Source of the DNA: Gallionellales bacterium GWA2_60_18
GTDB taxonomy: Bacteria > Pseudomonadota > Gammaproteobacteria > Burkholderiales > Gallionellaceae
Assembly: GCA_001801105.1 (NCBI GenBank)
Contig: MGWS01000033.1
Location: forward strand, 1 to 64,000
DNA length: 64,000 nucleotides
Reading direction: 5' to 3'
Shown: piece after piece, positions 7,507 through 16,343 of the stretch
Position numbering within the stretch: position 1 is the first letter of the stretch
Layout: each line of letters starts with the position of its first letter
Notes under the pieces: model-generated
Database searches by the model: none
The model's input: only the letters and a program-made list of their open reading frames with translations
What the model was told of the DNA's origin: nothing
Translations under genes and position numbers: made by a program

Positions 7507-9150
7507 TTATTCCTTGTGGTGCTCGACGCCCGATCGCGCCAGTTCGCGGATATGCGCGCGGCGCTTCTCGATCTCGGCGATCTCCGCCTGCTGCTGCGGC
7601 GTCAAACGGTCGGTGTTCTTCGGGCTGGCTGCGGCGGCCTGCTGCTTCGCGCGTTCCATCGCCGCAAGTATCTCCTGCCTTGCGGCGTCCGCAGTCCCGG
7701 CAGCCGGCGCGGCGGCGACCTTCTCCCTGGCGGCGAGCCTCTCGGCCTTTTCGCGCTTGTCGCGCTCGATGCGGTATTCGCGGAACTCGTAGCGGATGCG
7801 CGCCTTGTCGGCGGCCAGCTTGTCCTGTTCGCGCGCGCGGATCTCGCTCTTGGCGAAACGATAATACTGCACCAGCGGGATGTGGCTGGGGCAGACATAG
7901 GCGCACGCGCCGCACTCGATGCAGTCGAACAGGCTGAATTCCTGCGCCTTGCCGAAATCCCTGGCCTGCGCGAACCAGAACAGGTCCATCGGTTGCAGGT
8001 CGGCCGGGCACACCTGGGCGCAGCGCGTGCAGCGGATGCACGGCAGTGCCGGCGGGGGCGGAGGCAACAACTGGTCGGATGCGGCGATGATGCAGTTGCC
8101 ACCCTTGACCAGCGGAATGTCCAGCGAGGGCAATTCCATCCCCATCATCGGGCCGCCCATGATGTAGCGGTCGGTGTCCGGCAAGGGTTCGCCGAGCGCG
8201 AGCAGTTCGGCCAAGGGCGTGCCGATCAGTGCCTCGTAGTTGCGCGCTTGCCGGACATTTCCCGTCACGGTGACGATGCGCGAGACCAGCGGCTCGCCGT
8301 GCGCGATGGCGCGCCATGCGCCGTAAACCGTGGCGACGTTGAAGCACTGCACGCCGATATCGGTGGGCAATTTGCCGGACGGCACCTCCAGCCCGGTGAG
8401 CACGCGGATCAGTTGCTTCGCGCCGCCGCCCGGATAGATCGTCGGCACGGCAATCACCTCGAACGCCAGCCCGGCCAGCGCCACCGCCTGCCGCAACGCG
8501 GCGAGCGCCTCCGGCTTGTTGTCCTCGATGCCGATCAGCACCTCGCTGGCCTCCAGCATGAAGCGCAGCATCTCGGCGCCCTGCACGATCTCCGCCGCGC
8601 GCTCGCGCATCAGCATGTCGTCGCAGGTGATCCATGGCTCGCATTCCGCCCCGTTCAGGATCAGGGTGGTGATGTGCTTGTTCGGATGCGCCCGCAGCGG
8701 GCGCAGCTTGAGGTCGCTCGGGAACACCGCACCGCCCAGCCCGACCACGCCGGACATGCGCAGCAGGTGGCGCAGTTCCTCTGCCGGGATATTGCGGTAA
8801 TCGAGCGGCGTGCGCGCGACCCATTCCTCGTTGCCGTCCGGGATCAGCGTGGCGCACAGATCGGACAGGCCGGAGGGATGCGGCAGGGGCTGCATGTCGA
8901 TGGCGGCGACGGTACCGGAGGTCGGCGCATGCACGGCGCTCGAAATGAAGCCGGACGGCGTGCCGATGAGCTGCCCCTTGAGCACGCGCTCGCCAACCCG
9001 CACCGCCGGCCTGGCCACGTCGCCCGCATGCTGGCGGAACGGGATGACCAGGCGCGAAGGCAGCGGCGCGCGCGCGATGCCGTGTTGCGTCGATTGCGCC
9101 TTGTTGCCGGGCGGATGGATGCCGCCGTGGAATTTGAACAGGGTTCTCAT
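7507..9150 (-). CDS. rnfC: Rnf electron-transport complex subunit C
   Basis: This 547-residue soluble subunit carries the NADH/FMN-binding domain ([11 protein letters not shown]) and two [4Fe-4S] motifs, [12 protein letters not shown] and [12 protein letters not shown]. The start [14 protein letters not shown] at 9150 was chosen because its ATG overlaps the rnfB stop (ATGA); an earlier in-frame ATG would lie well inside rnfB. The C-terminal ~110 residues are charged, Ala/Lys/Arg/Glu-rich and probably coiled coil, as in other long RnfC proteins. Confidence 0.95.
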   Translation of the reverse strand: MRTLFKFHGGIHPPGNKAQSTQHGIARAPLPSRLVIPFRQHAGDVARPAVRVGERVLKGQLIGTPSGFISSAVHAPTSGTVAAIDMQPLPHPSGLSDLCATLIPDGNEEWVARTPLDYRNIPAEELRHLLRMSGVVGLGGAVFPSDLKLRPLRAHPNKHITTLILNGAECEPWITCDDMLMRERAAEIVQGAEMLRFMLEASEVLIGIEDNKPEALAALRQAVALAGLAFEVIAVPTIYPGGGAKQLIRVLTGLEVPSGKLPTDIGVQCFNVATVYGAWRAIAHGEPLVSRIVTVTGNVRQARNYEALIGTPLAELLALGEPLPDTDRYIMGGPMMGMELPSLDIPLVKGGNCIIAASDQLLPPPPPALPCIRCTRCAQVCPADLQPMDLFWFAQARDFGKAQEFSLFDCIECGACAYVCPSHIPLVQYYRFAKSEIRAREQDKLAADKARIRYEFREYRIERDKREKAERLAAREKVAAAPAAGTADAARQEILAAMERAKQQAAAASPKNTDRLTPQQQAEIAEIEKRRAHIRELARSGVEHHKE

Positions 9151-9695
9151 GAAGCCGGCTTCAGCGCGTAAATGGGATATTTCCATTTCCAGTTGGCGAC
9201 CTTCTCTTCAATGGTCAGCATGCTGATGCAATCCACCGGGCAGGGCTCGACGCACAATTCGCAGCCGGTGCATTCCGAGGCGATGATGGTGTGCATCTGC
9301 TTGGCCGCCCCCGCGATGGCATCCACCGGGCAGGCCTGGAAGCACAGGGTGCAACCGATGCAGAGATTCTCGTCGATGAAGGCGACCGCTTTCGGCTTGG
9401 GGTGTGCGTTGCCGCCGAACGGCTTGAACTCCTTGCCGAGCAGGTCGGCCAGCTTGTGGATACCGTCCTCGCCGCCGGGCGGACACAGGTTGATGTCGGC
9501 CTCGCCTTTGGCGATGGCCTCGGCGTAGGGGCGGCAGCCGGGATAGCCGCATTGCCCGCATTGCGTCTGCGGCAGCACCGCGTCGATCTTGTCCACCAGC
9601 GGATTGCCCTCGACATGGAACCTGATCGCGGCATAGCCCAGCACCGCGCCGAGCACGATGGCGATACCTGCCATGACCAGCAGCGCGGAAAGCAT
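9147..9695 (-). CDS. rnfB: Rnf electron-transport complex ferredoxin-like subunit B
   Basis: This 182-residue subunit has an N-terminal membrane anchor (residues 1-25), a four-cysteine cluster motif (C46, C49, C54, C71, the CGQCGYPGC block), and two [4Fe-4S] ferredoxin motifs at 112-121 ([12 protein letters not shown]) and 142-152 ([12 protein letters not shown]). It passes electrons between ferredoxin or RnfC and the membrane subunits. The ATG at 9695 overlaps the rnfA TAA by one base. Confidence 0.95.
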   Translation of the reverse strand: MLSALLVMAGIAIVLGAVLGYAAIRFHVEGNPLVDKIDAVLPQTQCGQCGYPGCRPYAEAIAKGEADINLCPPGGEDGIHKLADLLGKEFKPFGGNAHPKPKAVAFIDENLCIGCTLCFQACPVDAIAGAAKQMHTIIASECTGCELCVEPCPVDCISMLTIEEKVANWKWKYPIYALKPAS

Positions 9696-10270
9696 TATCT
9701 GACCAGTCCCGAAAACCCCATGAACGCCAGGCTCATCAAGCCGGCATTGACCATGGCGATGGCCGTGCCCTTGAAGATGCCCGGCACATCCGCGCCCTCC
9801 ATGCGTTCGCGCATCCCGGCGAACAGCACCATCACCAGCGTGAAGCCGAGCGCGCCGCCCATGCCGAAGAACAGCGACTCCATGAAATTGTGTTTCGCCT
9901 GCACGTTGAGCAGCGGGATGCCCAGCACCGCGCAGTTGGTGGTGATCAGCGGCAGGTAGATGCCCAGCACCTGATGCAGCAGCGGGCTGGTCTTCTGCAC
10001 CACCATCTCGGTGAACTGCACGATGCCGGCGATCACCACGATGAAGGACAGCGTGGTCAGGAAGGACAGCTCCGGGCCGAGCAGATAGCGGTTGATCAGA
10101 TAGCTGGCGCCCGAGGCCAGCGTGAGCACGAAGGTGGTGGCCGCACCCATGCCGATGGCCGTTTCCAGTTTTCTGGAAACCCCCATGAACGGACACAGCC
10201 CGAGTATCCTGGACATCACGATGTTGTTCACGAACACCGTGCCGACCAGGATCAGCATATATTCAGTCAT
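9695..10270 (-). CDS. rnfA: Rnf electron-transport complex subunit A
   Basis: RnfA is a 191-residue, six-helix membrane subunit homologous to RnfE and inverted relative to it. The start [18 protein letters not shown] is the family consensus; residues before this ATG in the same frame are not conserved. [11 protein letters not shown] and [10 protein letters not shown] contain the two conserved cysteines. It is the first gene of rnfABCDGE. The 162 bp between it and the divergent lipoprotein gene must hold the operon promoter. Confidence 0.96.
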   Translation of the reverse strand: MTEYMLILVGTVFVNNIVMSRILGLCPFMGVSRKLETAIGMGAATTFVLTLASGASYLINRYLLGPELSFLTTLSFIVVIAGIVQFTEMVVQKTSPLLHQVLGIYLPLITTNCAVLGIPLLNVQAKHNFMESLFFGMGGALGFTLVMVLFAGMRERMEGADVPGIFKGTAIAMVNAGLMSLAFMGFSGLVR

Positions 10271-10432
10271 TGCCGCGCTTCCATAAAACAGGCACGGATT
10301 ATCTCCCGATTCATATACCGCTTCAACTGCGCTTGCGGCATATGTATATGTCAGAAAAAGAAGAATGGTTGATTGCCAACGCAAGGGGCATCTCGTTTAA
10401 AATGGATGCTTGTCCAACCATACTCCGCCCCC

Positions 10433-11155
10433 ATGAACATGAACCGTCTGATCCTGCCTGCGCTGCTGGCCTTGCTGGCCGGGTGTGGTGACAAACAGCA
10501 AGCCGCCCCGTCTGCGCCTGCTTCTGCGCCGGAGTTTGCGCCGCCCATCCAGGCGCCCGCGTCTCCCGCTGCGCCGCAACAGCCCGACCCGCATGCCATG
10601 CAAGGCATGCCGGCGGTGACGCCGCCACTGACCGTCCCGCCGACGATCGCGATTAGGCCCGGCGACTCGAATGTCGTGACCGCCAATTTCATGAACGTGG
10701 AAGCGAAACTGCCCGCCGCATGGAAACCCGTGCAGCCCTCCAACTCCATGCGGCTCGCGCAGTTCTCGGTGCCTGCCGCTGCGGGGAAAGAGGGCGCCGA
10801 ACTGGTGGTGTTCTACTTCCCTTCGGGTGGCGGCGGCAGACAGCAGGAGAATATCTCGCGCTGGGCTTCCCAGTTCAGCTCACCGGGCGGCGAGCCGGTG
10901 CAGCCTGCCGTCACGCAAACCACGGTCAACAAGCTCAACGTGACCCTGGTGGAACTGAACGGAGCCTATTCGCGCGGCGTCGGCATGGGTACGGACGGCG
11001 GCGCGGCCAAACCGGACCAGACGCTGCTGGCCGCCATCGTCATCACGCCTGACCAGCGCAACATCACCTTCCATCTCCACGGCCCCAAGGGCACTGTCGC
11101 CGGACAACGCAAGGCTTGGGACGAGATGATAGGGAATCTGAAACTGGCGAACTAA
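10433..11155 (+). CDS. Putative lipoprotein of unknown function
   Basis: The product is about 240 residues. It starts MNMNRLILPALLALLAGCGD, a lipoprotein signal with the lipobox LLAG|C, so the mature protein should be lipid-anchored. A Pro/Ala-rich linker (to ~residue 70) is followed by a compact domain without a family I can name; it looks like a single alpha/beta fold similar to PsbP/MOG1-type domains. The ATG at 10433 was preferred because it starts the signal peptide. It is divergent from rnfA and ends at a strong terminator. Confidence 0.7.
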   Translation: MNMNRLILPALLALLAGCGDKQQAAPSAPASAPEFAPPIQAPASPAAPQQPDPHAMQGMPAVTPPLTVPPTIAIRPGDSNVVTANFMNVEAKLPAAWKPVQPSNSMRLAQFSVPAAAGKEGAELVVFYFPSGGGGRQQENISRWASQFSSPGGEPVQPAVTQTTVNKLNVTLVELNGAYSRGVGMGTDGGAAKPDQTLLAAIVITPDQRNITFHLHGPKGTVAGQRKAWDEMIGNLKLAN

Positions 11156-11176
11156 GAGCCTGTTTCAGCAGGTTTC

Positions 11177-11207
11177 AAGAAAAACCCGCCGATGGCGGGT
11201 TTTTCTT
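11177..11207. terminator. Bidirectional intrinsic terminator
   Basis: A perfect 14-bp stem (11177-11190 with 11194-11207, loop GAT) consists of AAGAAAAACCCGCC and its complement, giving a GC core with a T-run on either strand. It sits between the convergent lipoprotein and alkene reductase genes and can serve both. Confidence 0.93.
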
Positions 11208-11227
11208 GGGCACAACGAAATCGCCGT

Positions 11228-12295
11228 TCAATAATCGGTGTAGCCTTCCTTGCCCGGCGTATAAAAAGTGCCGGGATCGTATTCAGCCAGAGCTTTTTCC
11301 GCGCGCAGTTTCTCAACCAGATCGGGATTCGAAATGAACGGGCGCCCGAATGCGACGAGGTCGCCTCTTCCCGCATCGAGGTCGGCATTTGCCCGCACTA
11401 GGTCATATCCGCCCGAAAGGATGTATTTGCCTTTGAACGCGGCACGTATTCCGGCTTTCAGGGCCGGACTGACTTCCGGTGCGCCCATCGAACTATGATC
11501 GACGATGTGGACATAAACCAATCCGATGTCGTTCAGCTCTTTGATAAGCCGCAGGTACATCTCATCCATTTCCGCATCCGGAGCCATGCCGTTGAACACG
11601 CCGTAAGGCGAAATACGCATGCCTACGCGCTCCGGGCCAATCGCGGCAGCACAGCCCCTGGCGACCTCCAGCGCAAAACGGATGCGGTTCTCGATACTGC
11701 CGCCCCAGCGGTCATTGCGTCGATTGGATACAGTGTTGAGAAACTGGTCGATCAGATAGCCGTTCGCCGCATGCAGCTCGATACCGTCGAATCCGGCTTG
11801 CGTCGAAAGTTTTGACGCCGCGACATACTCGGAAATAGCTTGCAGGACTTCGGCATCGCTCATTTCGGTCGGAACCGGGTGAGGTTGCTGCCCGGCGCTG
11901 TCCGTCCACATCTCGCCCGGTGCGGCGAGCGCAGATGGCGCAAGCATCCTGGCGTCTTGCGCCATGTTCGCAGGATGACTGACGCGTCCGGTATGCATCA
12001 ATTGCACAAAAATGGCGCCGCCCGCCCGATGCACGCCATCCGTGACGCGCTTCCAGCCGCGCGCCTGGTCTTCGTTGAAAAGGCCCGGAATCCGGGCATA
12101 GCCGAGGCCGTTCGGCGAGGGAGAAGTGCCCTCGGTAATGATGAGTCCCGCTCCCGCACGCTGCCGGTAGTATTCCTCCATCAGCTGGTTCGGCGTGTTG
12201 CCGATGGCGCGCGATCGCGTCATCGGCGACATGACGATGCGGTTCTTGAGAGACAGCTTTCCAAGCACGGCAGGGGTGAATAGAGCAGTTGTCAT
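11228..12295 (-). CDS. Old Yellow Enzyme family alkene reductase
   Basis: This 355-residue FMN-dependent NAD(P)H ene-reductase belongs to the NemA/OYE group, which reduces activated C=C bonds and nitro compounds. Visible family motifs are the N-terminal LKNRIVMSPMTRSRA, the substrate-binding His and Asn in HAANGYLIDQFLN, and NDRWGGSIENRIRF. The ATG at 12295 was chosen for its GAGGAAG ribosome-binding site; the longer in-frame start lacks one. The physiological substrate is unknown. It follows the CDGSH gene on the same strand. Confidence 0.92.
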   Translation of the reverse strand: MTTALFTPAVLGKLSLKNRIVMSPMTRSRAIGNTPNQLMEEYYRQRAGAGLIITEGTSPSPNGLGYARIPGLFNEDQARGWKRVTDGVHRAGGAIFVQLMHTGRVSHPANMAQDARMLAPSALAAPGEMWTDSAGQQPHPVPTEMSDAEVLQAISEYVAASKLSTQAGFDGIELHAANGYLIDQFLNTVSNRRNDRWGGSIENRIRFALEVARGCAAAIGPERVGMRISPYGVFNGMAPDAEMDEMYLRLIKELNDIGLVYVHIVDHSSMGAPEVSPALKAGIRAAFKGKYILSGGYDLVRANADLDAGRGDLVAFGRPFISNPDLVEKLRAEKALAEYDPGTFYTPGKEGYTDY

Positions 12296-12332
12296 TTCTT
12301 CCTCACGATCTTGTCGCAATAGGCTCCCGGAC

Positions 12333-12578
12333 TCAGAGCTGCTGATGGCTGCCGTCGCAAGTCATACCGTTGGCGCTGTGCCGGCAGCCGCAGAAATACA
12401 CCGTTCCGGATTCCGCGGCCAGATATTCGACGGGCGCAAATTCGCTGCCCTGGTGGCTGCCGTCGCAGAACGGCTGCGCGGCGCTCTTGCCGCAGGCACA
12501 GTACCAATAGCTTTTGCCTGCCTCTACTTCGACGGCATAGGGGGATTTCTGCGCGATGATGGGTTGTTTGTCAGACAT
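12333..12578 (-). CDS. Tandem CDGSH iron-sulfur domain protein
   Basis: The product is 81 residues with two mitoNEET-type motifs, CACGKSAAQPFCDGSH and CGCRHSANGMTCDGSH. Each supplies three Cys and one His for a redox-active [2Fe-2S] cluster. It is a soluble, compact double-domain protein with no signal peptide. It lies between yceI and the alkene reductase on the same strand, 37 bp from the reductase, so a shared role in redox handling is plausible but unproven. Confidence 0.92.
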   Translation of the reverse strand: MSDKQPIIAQKSPYAVEVEAGKSYWYCACGKSAAQPFCDGSHQGSEFAPVEYLAAESGTVYFCGCRHSANGMTCDGSHQQL

Positions 12579-12614
12579 GTGGGACTCCTTTTCGATTGAT
12601 GGTTAAAACGCTTG

Positions 12615-13181
12615 TTATTCCTTGACGGCTTCGACCGGAAGGGTCAGCGTCACTTCGTCGCTCACGTAGGGCACGTGCTTGCCCATGTTGAAGTCGGAAC
12701 GCTTGACCACGGCGGTGGCGGTGGCGCCGCAGGCGTCTTTCTTGAGCATCGGGTGCGGCATGCACAGGAAGGAATTCAGCTTGAGCGTCACCGGTCTGGT
12801 CACGCCCTTCACGGTCAGGTCGCCATCCACGGCAGCCAGCTTGTCGCCGTCGAATTTCAGCTTGCTGGATTTGAAGGTGATGGTCGGATATTTCGCGGTA
12901 TCGAAGAAGTCCTCGGCCTGGATGTGCTCATTGAACAGCGCATAGCCGGTGTTGATGGACTTGGCGTCGATCACCACGTCGAGCGAACCGGATTTTGCGG
13001 CGCGGTCCAGCACGATCTTGCCGCTGGTCTTTTCGAACTTGCTGAGCTGGACGGAATAGCCGAAATGGCTGTACTCGAAGCGCGGCATGGTGTGCGTCGG
13101 ATCGATAACATAGGTCTCCGGCGCGGCGAAAGCGAGCGACGACAGCGATGCGGCGATGGTGAATGCGGCGAGTTTTTTCAT
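12615..13181 (-). CDS. yceI: YceI family periplasmic lipid-binding protein
   Basis: This 188-residue lipocalin-like beta barrel of the YceI/TTHA0802 family binds polyisoprenoids such as ubiquinone-like lipids. A Sec signal peptide (MKKLAAFTIAASLSSLAFAA) targets it to the periplasm. YVIDPTHTMPRFEYSHFG and KGVTRPVTL are typical family segments. A second, more divergent YceI gene lies 205 bp upstream on the same strand, separated by a repeat element. Confidence 0.93.
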   Translation of the reverse strand: MKKLAAFTIAASLSSLAFAAPETYVIDPTHTMPRFEYSHFGYSVQLSKFEKTSGKIVLDRAAKSGSLDVVIDAKSINTGYALFNEHIQAEDFFDTAKYPTITFKSSKLKFDGDKLAAVDGDLTVKGVTRPVTLKLNSFLCMPHPMLKKDACGATATAVVKRSDFNMGKHVPYVSDEVTLTLPVEAVKE

Positions 13182-13215
13182 GATGTTTCTCCTTGGTGGT
13201 TGGTGGTTGGGGTTG

Positions 13216-13287
13216 GTAGGGTGGGCACGTTTTCTGTGCCCACGCGGAAATAATCCCGGCTGTCCGCGTGGGCACAGAAACGTGCAC
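13216..13287. repeat. Palindromic repeat family B, copy 1
   Basis: GTAGGGTGGGCACG begins an imperfect palindrome in which TGTGCCCACGCGG pairs with CCGCGTGGGCACA. Related elements occur at 46874-46939 and 52928-52958. It lies between the two yceI genes. Confidence 0.8.
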
Positions 13288-13386
13288 CTCCGACACGTTA
13301 CTGGCGCAGCCAGCCGTTTGCGGGAGGAGGTGCGATGCGGTCATTCCCGCACCCGTCGCATTCGCGCACCGTGTCATGACCGCACC

Positions 13387-13953
13387 CTACTCGGCGACTA
13401 CATGAAACTTGATCCGGACTTCATCGGCGACCGCGCTCACATCGGCCCATGCGCCTTCGCCGATGGCATAGTCCAGCCGTTTCAGGGTGAACGCGCCCTC
13501 GAACACACCGAGCGCGCCTTGCCGCCTGAAGGTGAATGGTGCGGAAACATCCCGCGTCCTGCCTTTCAGGGTGAGCTTGCCGGACACCTCGTAGCGGTTG
13601 CCGCCCAGCGCGCGGACGCCGGTCGAAACGAAGCGCGCCACGGGGAAGGCACCGGTGTTGAACCATGCCTTGCCGGCAACTTCGTCATCGGATTCCCGGT
13701 TGCCGGTGTCGATGCTGGCGAGGCGGATGTCGAACTGCGCCCGCGCGGCATCGAGCCAGGCCGGGTCGAAAGCGATATCGGCCTTGAAGCTGCGGAAGCT
13801 GCCCTCCATCGGCACATTCATCTGCGTATAGGCGAAGGTCAGCGCGCTCTTGTTCATCTGCACGCGATTGAACTCGACGGCAGCGGCGGCGCACGAAAGC
13901 GCAATCAGCAACAAACCGGCCGACAGCGATAAATAATGCCTGACATGGCTCAT
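13387..13953 (-). CDS. YceI family protein (second copy)
   Basis: The product is 188 residues with a Sec signal peptide (MSHVRHYLSLSAGLLLIALSCAAAA) and a YceI-type beta barrel, including TLKGRTRDVSAPFTF. Only the central KGRTRDV pattern is closely shared with the neighbouring YceI protein. The start overlaps the cytochrome b561 stop by 4 bp. A b561-YceI pair also occurs in E. coli (yceJ-yceI), so the two probably work together in moving electrons or lipid quinones at the inner membrane. Confidence 0.9.
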   Translation of the reverse strand: MSHVRHYLSLSAGLLLIALSCAAAAVEFNRVQMNKSALTFAYTQMNVPMEGSFRSFKADIAFDPAWLDAARAQFDIRLASIDTGNRESDDEVAGKAWFNTGAFPVARFVSTGVRALGGNRYEVSGKLTLKGRTRDVSAPFTFRRQGALGVFEGAFTLKRLDYAIGEGAWADVSAVADEVRIKFHVVAE

Positions 13954-14501
13954 GATCCGTTCCTTCCCAAAATCGGCAACATGCGGCGCAAGGTATCGTC
14001 GCGTTCGATGAAATGATGTTTGAGCGCGGCACCGATATGCATTCCGACCAGCGCGAGCAAACCGAAGTTCAGCAGCTTGTGCACTTCCGCCAGCAGGTCG
14101 CCGAGCAGCTTGTCCTTGTCCACCAGATCGGGCAGCTGCACCAGTCCCAGATAGACCACCGGAAAACCCTTGGCCGAACTCATCAGCCAGCCCGACAACG
14201 GGATGAGCAACAGCAGGATATACAGCAGCAGATGCAGCACATGAGCCACCTGCTGCTGCCACAACGGGATGGTCGCGGCCAGCGGCGGCGGGGTGTGCGT
14301 GGCACGCCAAGCGATGCGCGCCACGGTCAGCAGGAAGATCGTCACGCCCAGCCACTTGTGGTAGCTGAGCAGCTTCAGCTTGAGCGGCGAGAGCGCCATC
14401 TCGTGCACATACAATCCGAGCGGGAAGGCACTGAAGATCAGCAGCGCCGCCAGCCAGTGCAGCGCGATGGCCGTCGAGGTATAGCGGTTCGGGGAGTTCA
14501 T
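13950..14501 (-). CDS. Cytochrome b561 family membrane protein
   Basis: This 183-residue protein has four membrane helices and conserved histidines (ALHW in helix 1, YHKW in helix 2, AHVLH in helix 3, VGMH in helix 4) that ligate two b hemes. The family transfers electrons between quinol and periplasmic acceptors. It is translationally coupled (ATGA overlaps) to the MarR regulator upstream and to YceI downstream, forming a three-gene operon. Confidence 0.93.
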   Translation of the reverse strand: MNSPNRYTSTAIALHWLAALLIFSAFPLGLYVHEMALSPLKLKLLSYHKWLGVTIFLLTVARIAWRATHTPPPLAATIPLWQQQVAHVLHLLLYILLLLIPLSGWLMSSAKGFPVVYLGLVQLPDLVDKDKLLGDLLAEVHKLLNFGLLALVGMHIGAALKHHFIERDDTLRRMLPILGRNGS

Positions 14502-14953
14502 GATGCCTCCTCCCGCGCGTCAAGCGCCGTGATGAACGCCTGACGCAGATGGCTCAGGCTGGCCGTGATCCCTGCCAACTCATCGGGCGAAAGTTGATCG
14601 AACACGCGCCGCATATGTTCCAGGTGCGCCGGAAAGACCCGCGCGAACAGCTTCTCTCCCGCACGGGTCAACTGCACGGTCTGGCTGCGCCCGTCGCTGG
14701 GTGACGCGACGCGACGCACCAGCCCCTTGTCCGCCAGCCGGTCGACCACGCCGGTCATCGTGCCCTTGGTGATCAGCGTGTGCTCGCCCAGTTCCTTGGG
14801 CGACATGCCGGGCGTGTTGCCGAGCGTGGCGACGATGTCGAACTGCGCCGGGGTCAGGTCGAGCGAGCGAATATGCGCGGACGAATAGACCTCGAACGCC
14901 TGATAGGTTCCGGCCAGCTCGCGCAATAAAGACAGAAAGACTGAAGGGTTCAT
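14498..14953 (-). CDS. MarR family transcriptional regulator
   Basis: The product is 151 residues with a winged-helix domain (LTPAQFDIVATLGN, PKELGEHTLITKGTMTGVVDRLADKGLV, and the wing RVASPSDGRSQTVQLT). It is the first gene of the marR-cytochrome b561-yceI operon. A large palindrome directly upstream is its likely operator, so it probably represses its own operon and is released by a small ligand or by oxidation. It has no cysteine, so thiol sensing is unlikely. Confidence 0.93.
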   Translation of the reverse strand: MNPSVFLSLLRELAGTYQAFEVYSSAHIRSLDLTPAQFDIVATLGNTPGMSPKELGEHTLITKGTMTGVVDRLADKGLVRRVASPSDGRSQTVQLTRAGEKLFARVFPAHLEHMRRVFDQLSPDELAGITASLSHLRQAFITALDAREEAS

Positions 14954-14963
14954 GAAGCACCTG

Positions 14964-15006
14964 ACTGGTTCTAGTTAGAACTAGTTTAGTCCTAACTAGA
15001 ACCAGT
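14964..15006. promoter_or_regulatory. Probable MarR operator (nested palindromes)
   Basis: ACTGGTTCTAGTTAG (14964-14978) and CTAACTAGAACCAGT (14992-15006) are perfect inverted repeats separated by 13 bp. Within them CTAGTTAGAACTAG (14971-14984) is itself palindromic. The element begins 11 bp upstream of the marR start and covers the expected promoter. Confidence 0.85.
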
Positions 15007-15060
15007 TGTCAAGTACCGTGTTCGATCTATTTATCCGGGATTGTCCATTTGGACAAAACC

Positions 15061-15129
15061 CCGTCATTCCGGCCCTTCGATAAACTCAGGATAGGCTGAC
15101 CTGAGTTTATCGAAGGGCCGGAATGACGG
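15061..15129. repeat. Palindromic repeat family D, copy 1
   Basis: A perfect 30-bp inverted repeat (15061-15090 with 15100-15129, 9-bp loop) begins CCGTCATTCCGGCCC. The outer CCGTCATTCCGGC arm recurs around 38168-38298. The element is non-coding. Confidence 0.9.
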
Positions 15130-15153
15130 CTGAATGGATTATTTGGGTTCAAT

Positions 15154-15214
15154 TGTAGGAGCACGCCCTGCGTGCGATGGTTCTTTCAATTCGCGAGCAG
15201 GGCTCGCTCCTACA
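15154..15214. repeat. Palindromic repeat family E, copy 1
   Basis: TGTAGGAGC (15154-15162) pairs with GCTCCTACA (15206-15214), with an inner GCCCTGC/GCAGGGC pairing. The same GTAGGAGC...GCTCCTAC arrangement recurs at 44718-44768. It lies 19 bp beyond the end of the DAHP-synthase-like gene and may help terminate it. Confidence 0.8.
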
Positions 15215-15233
15215 TTGGATTTTGGCTAACGGA

Positions 15234-16343
15234 TCAGCCGCGCTGCCACAGCGCCACGCGCTTGAGATAGGCCTCGCGCGCGATCTGCACGTCTTCGAGG
15301 AAATAGGGAAGTTCATCCAGCAGCAGCGCCTGCGGACCGTCCACCAGCGCCTTGGGCGGTGCGGGATGGAAGTCCACCAGCACCATGTTGGCGCCGGCCA
15401 TCACGCCCTGCGCGGTGGCATGCACCAAATCGAGGATGCCGTCCGGCGCGGCGGCGCGGGTGCCGACCGAATGCGAGGGGTCGATGCACACCGGCATGCG
15501 CGTCAGGCGCTTGACCACCGGCACATGGGCGAAATCCACGAAGTTGCGGTGCGGGTCACCCATGTTGGTCTTCATCCCGCGCAGCCCGAACACCACGTTG
15601 CGGTTACCCTCGGAGGCGAGGTATTCCGCCGCGTTCAGCGACTCGTCCAGGGTGATGCCGAAGCCGCGCTTGAGCAGGATCGGCATCTCGGTCTGGCGCC
15701 CGACGATCTTGAGCAGCTCAAAGTTCTGCGTGTTGCGCGTGCCGATCTGCAGCATCACGCCGGTCGGATCGCCGGTCTGGCGCAACGCTTCGCGGATCTC
15801 GTCGAGATGCGACTCGTGGGTGATCTCCATCGCGATCACTTTGATACCATATTTCCCCGCCAGCTCGAATACATAAGGCAGGCAGTTCTTGCCGTGCCCC
15901 TGAAACGCATACGGGCTGGTGCGCGGTTTGTAGGCGCCCATGCGCGTGCAAACCTGGCCGGCATCGGCCACCGCCTTCATCATGATCCCGACATGCTCCG
16001 GGTTGTCCACCGCGCACAGCCCGGCGAACACATGCAGCGTGTCCTGCCCGAAGCGCACGCCGTTGTAGTCGAAATGGGCGGGCCGGTCGTCGTCCTTGTG
16101 CCGGCCGAGGATGCGATATTCCTGCGACACCCGCACCACGCGCTCGACGCACGGCAGACTGCGCATGTCCTCGATGTCCAGCGCCTGGGTGTTGCCGATG
16201 AGATACAGCTCGGTCAGCGTCTGCTCGCTGCCGCGCTCGACATGCACGCGATAGCGGATGCCTTGCAGGGTATCGAGATGCGCCAGCAGCTGCCGGTATT
16301 CCGGCGACTGTTCGCCGGTGTCGGGTTCAAGGATAAGGATCAT
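15234..16343 (-). CDS. Divergent DAHP synthase-like aldolase (type I-beta/KDO8PS fold)
   Basis: This 369-residue protein resembles 3-deoxy-7-phosphoheptulonate synthases with an N-terminal ferredoxin-like domain: FQGHG, GTRNTQNFELLK, LLKRGFGITLDESLNAAEYL and DPSHSVGTR are recognisable. Several near-invariant positions differ: AGPCSVE reads AGLCAVD, the CERG motif reads GLRG, and the metal-ligand Glu of the EVHP-type motif is Asp in DFHPAP. The metal-binding Cys, His and last Asp (VDGPQ) are kept. It may still make DAHP for aromatic amino acids, or use a different aldehyde; I cannot tell. No aromatic pathway gene is adjacent. Confidence 0.75.
   Translation of the reverse strand: MILILEPDTGEQSPEYRQLLAHLDTLQGIRYRVHVERGSEQTLTELYLIGNTQALDIEDMRSLPCVERVVRVSQEYRILGRHKDDDRPAHFDYNGVRFGQDTLHVFAGLCAVDNPEHVGIMMKAVADAGQVCTRMGAYKPRTSPYAFQGHGKNCLPYVFELAGKYGIKVIAMEITHESHLDEIREALRQTGDPTGVMLQIGTRNTQNFELLKIVGRQTEMPILLKRGFGITLDESLNAAEYLASEGNRNVVFGLRGMKTNMGDPHRNFVDFAHVPVVKRLTRMPVCIDPSHSVGTRAAAPDGILDLVHATAQGVMAGANMVLVDFHPAPPKALVDGPQALLLDELPYFLEDVQIAREAYLKRVALWQRG

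Noticed and set aside
7450..9171. 573-codon plus-strand open frame, and similar long frames at 6450-7490, 20231-21166 and 15177-16382
   Set aside because: They lie antisense to well-supported genes (rnfC, rnfD, argB, DAHP synthase-like), are rich in Arg/Gln/His as expected for GC-rich shadows, and match no family.
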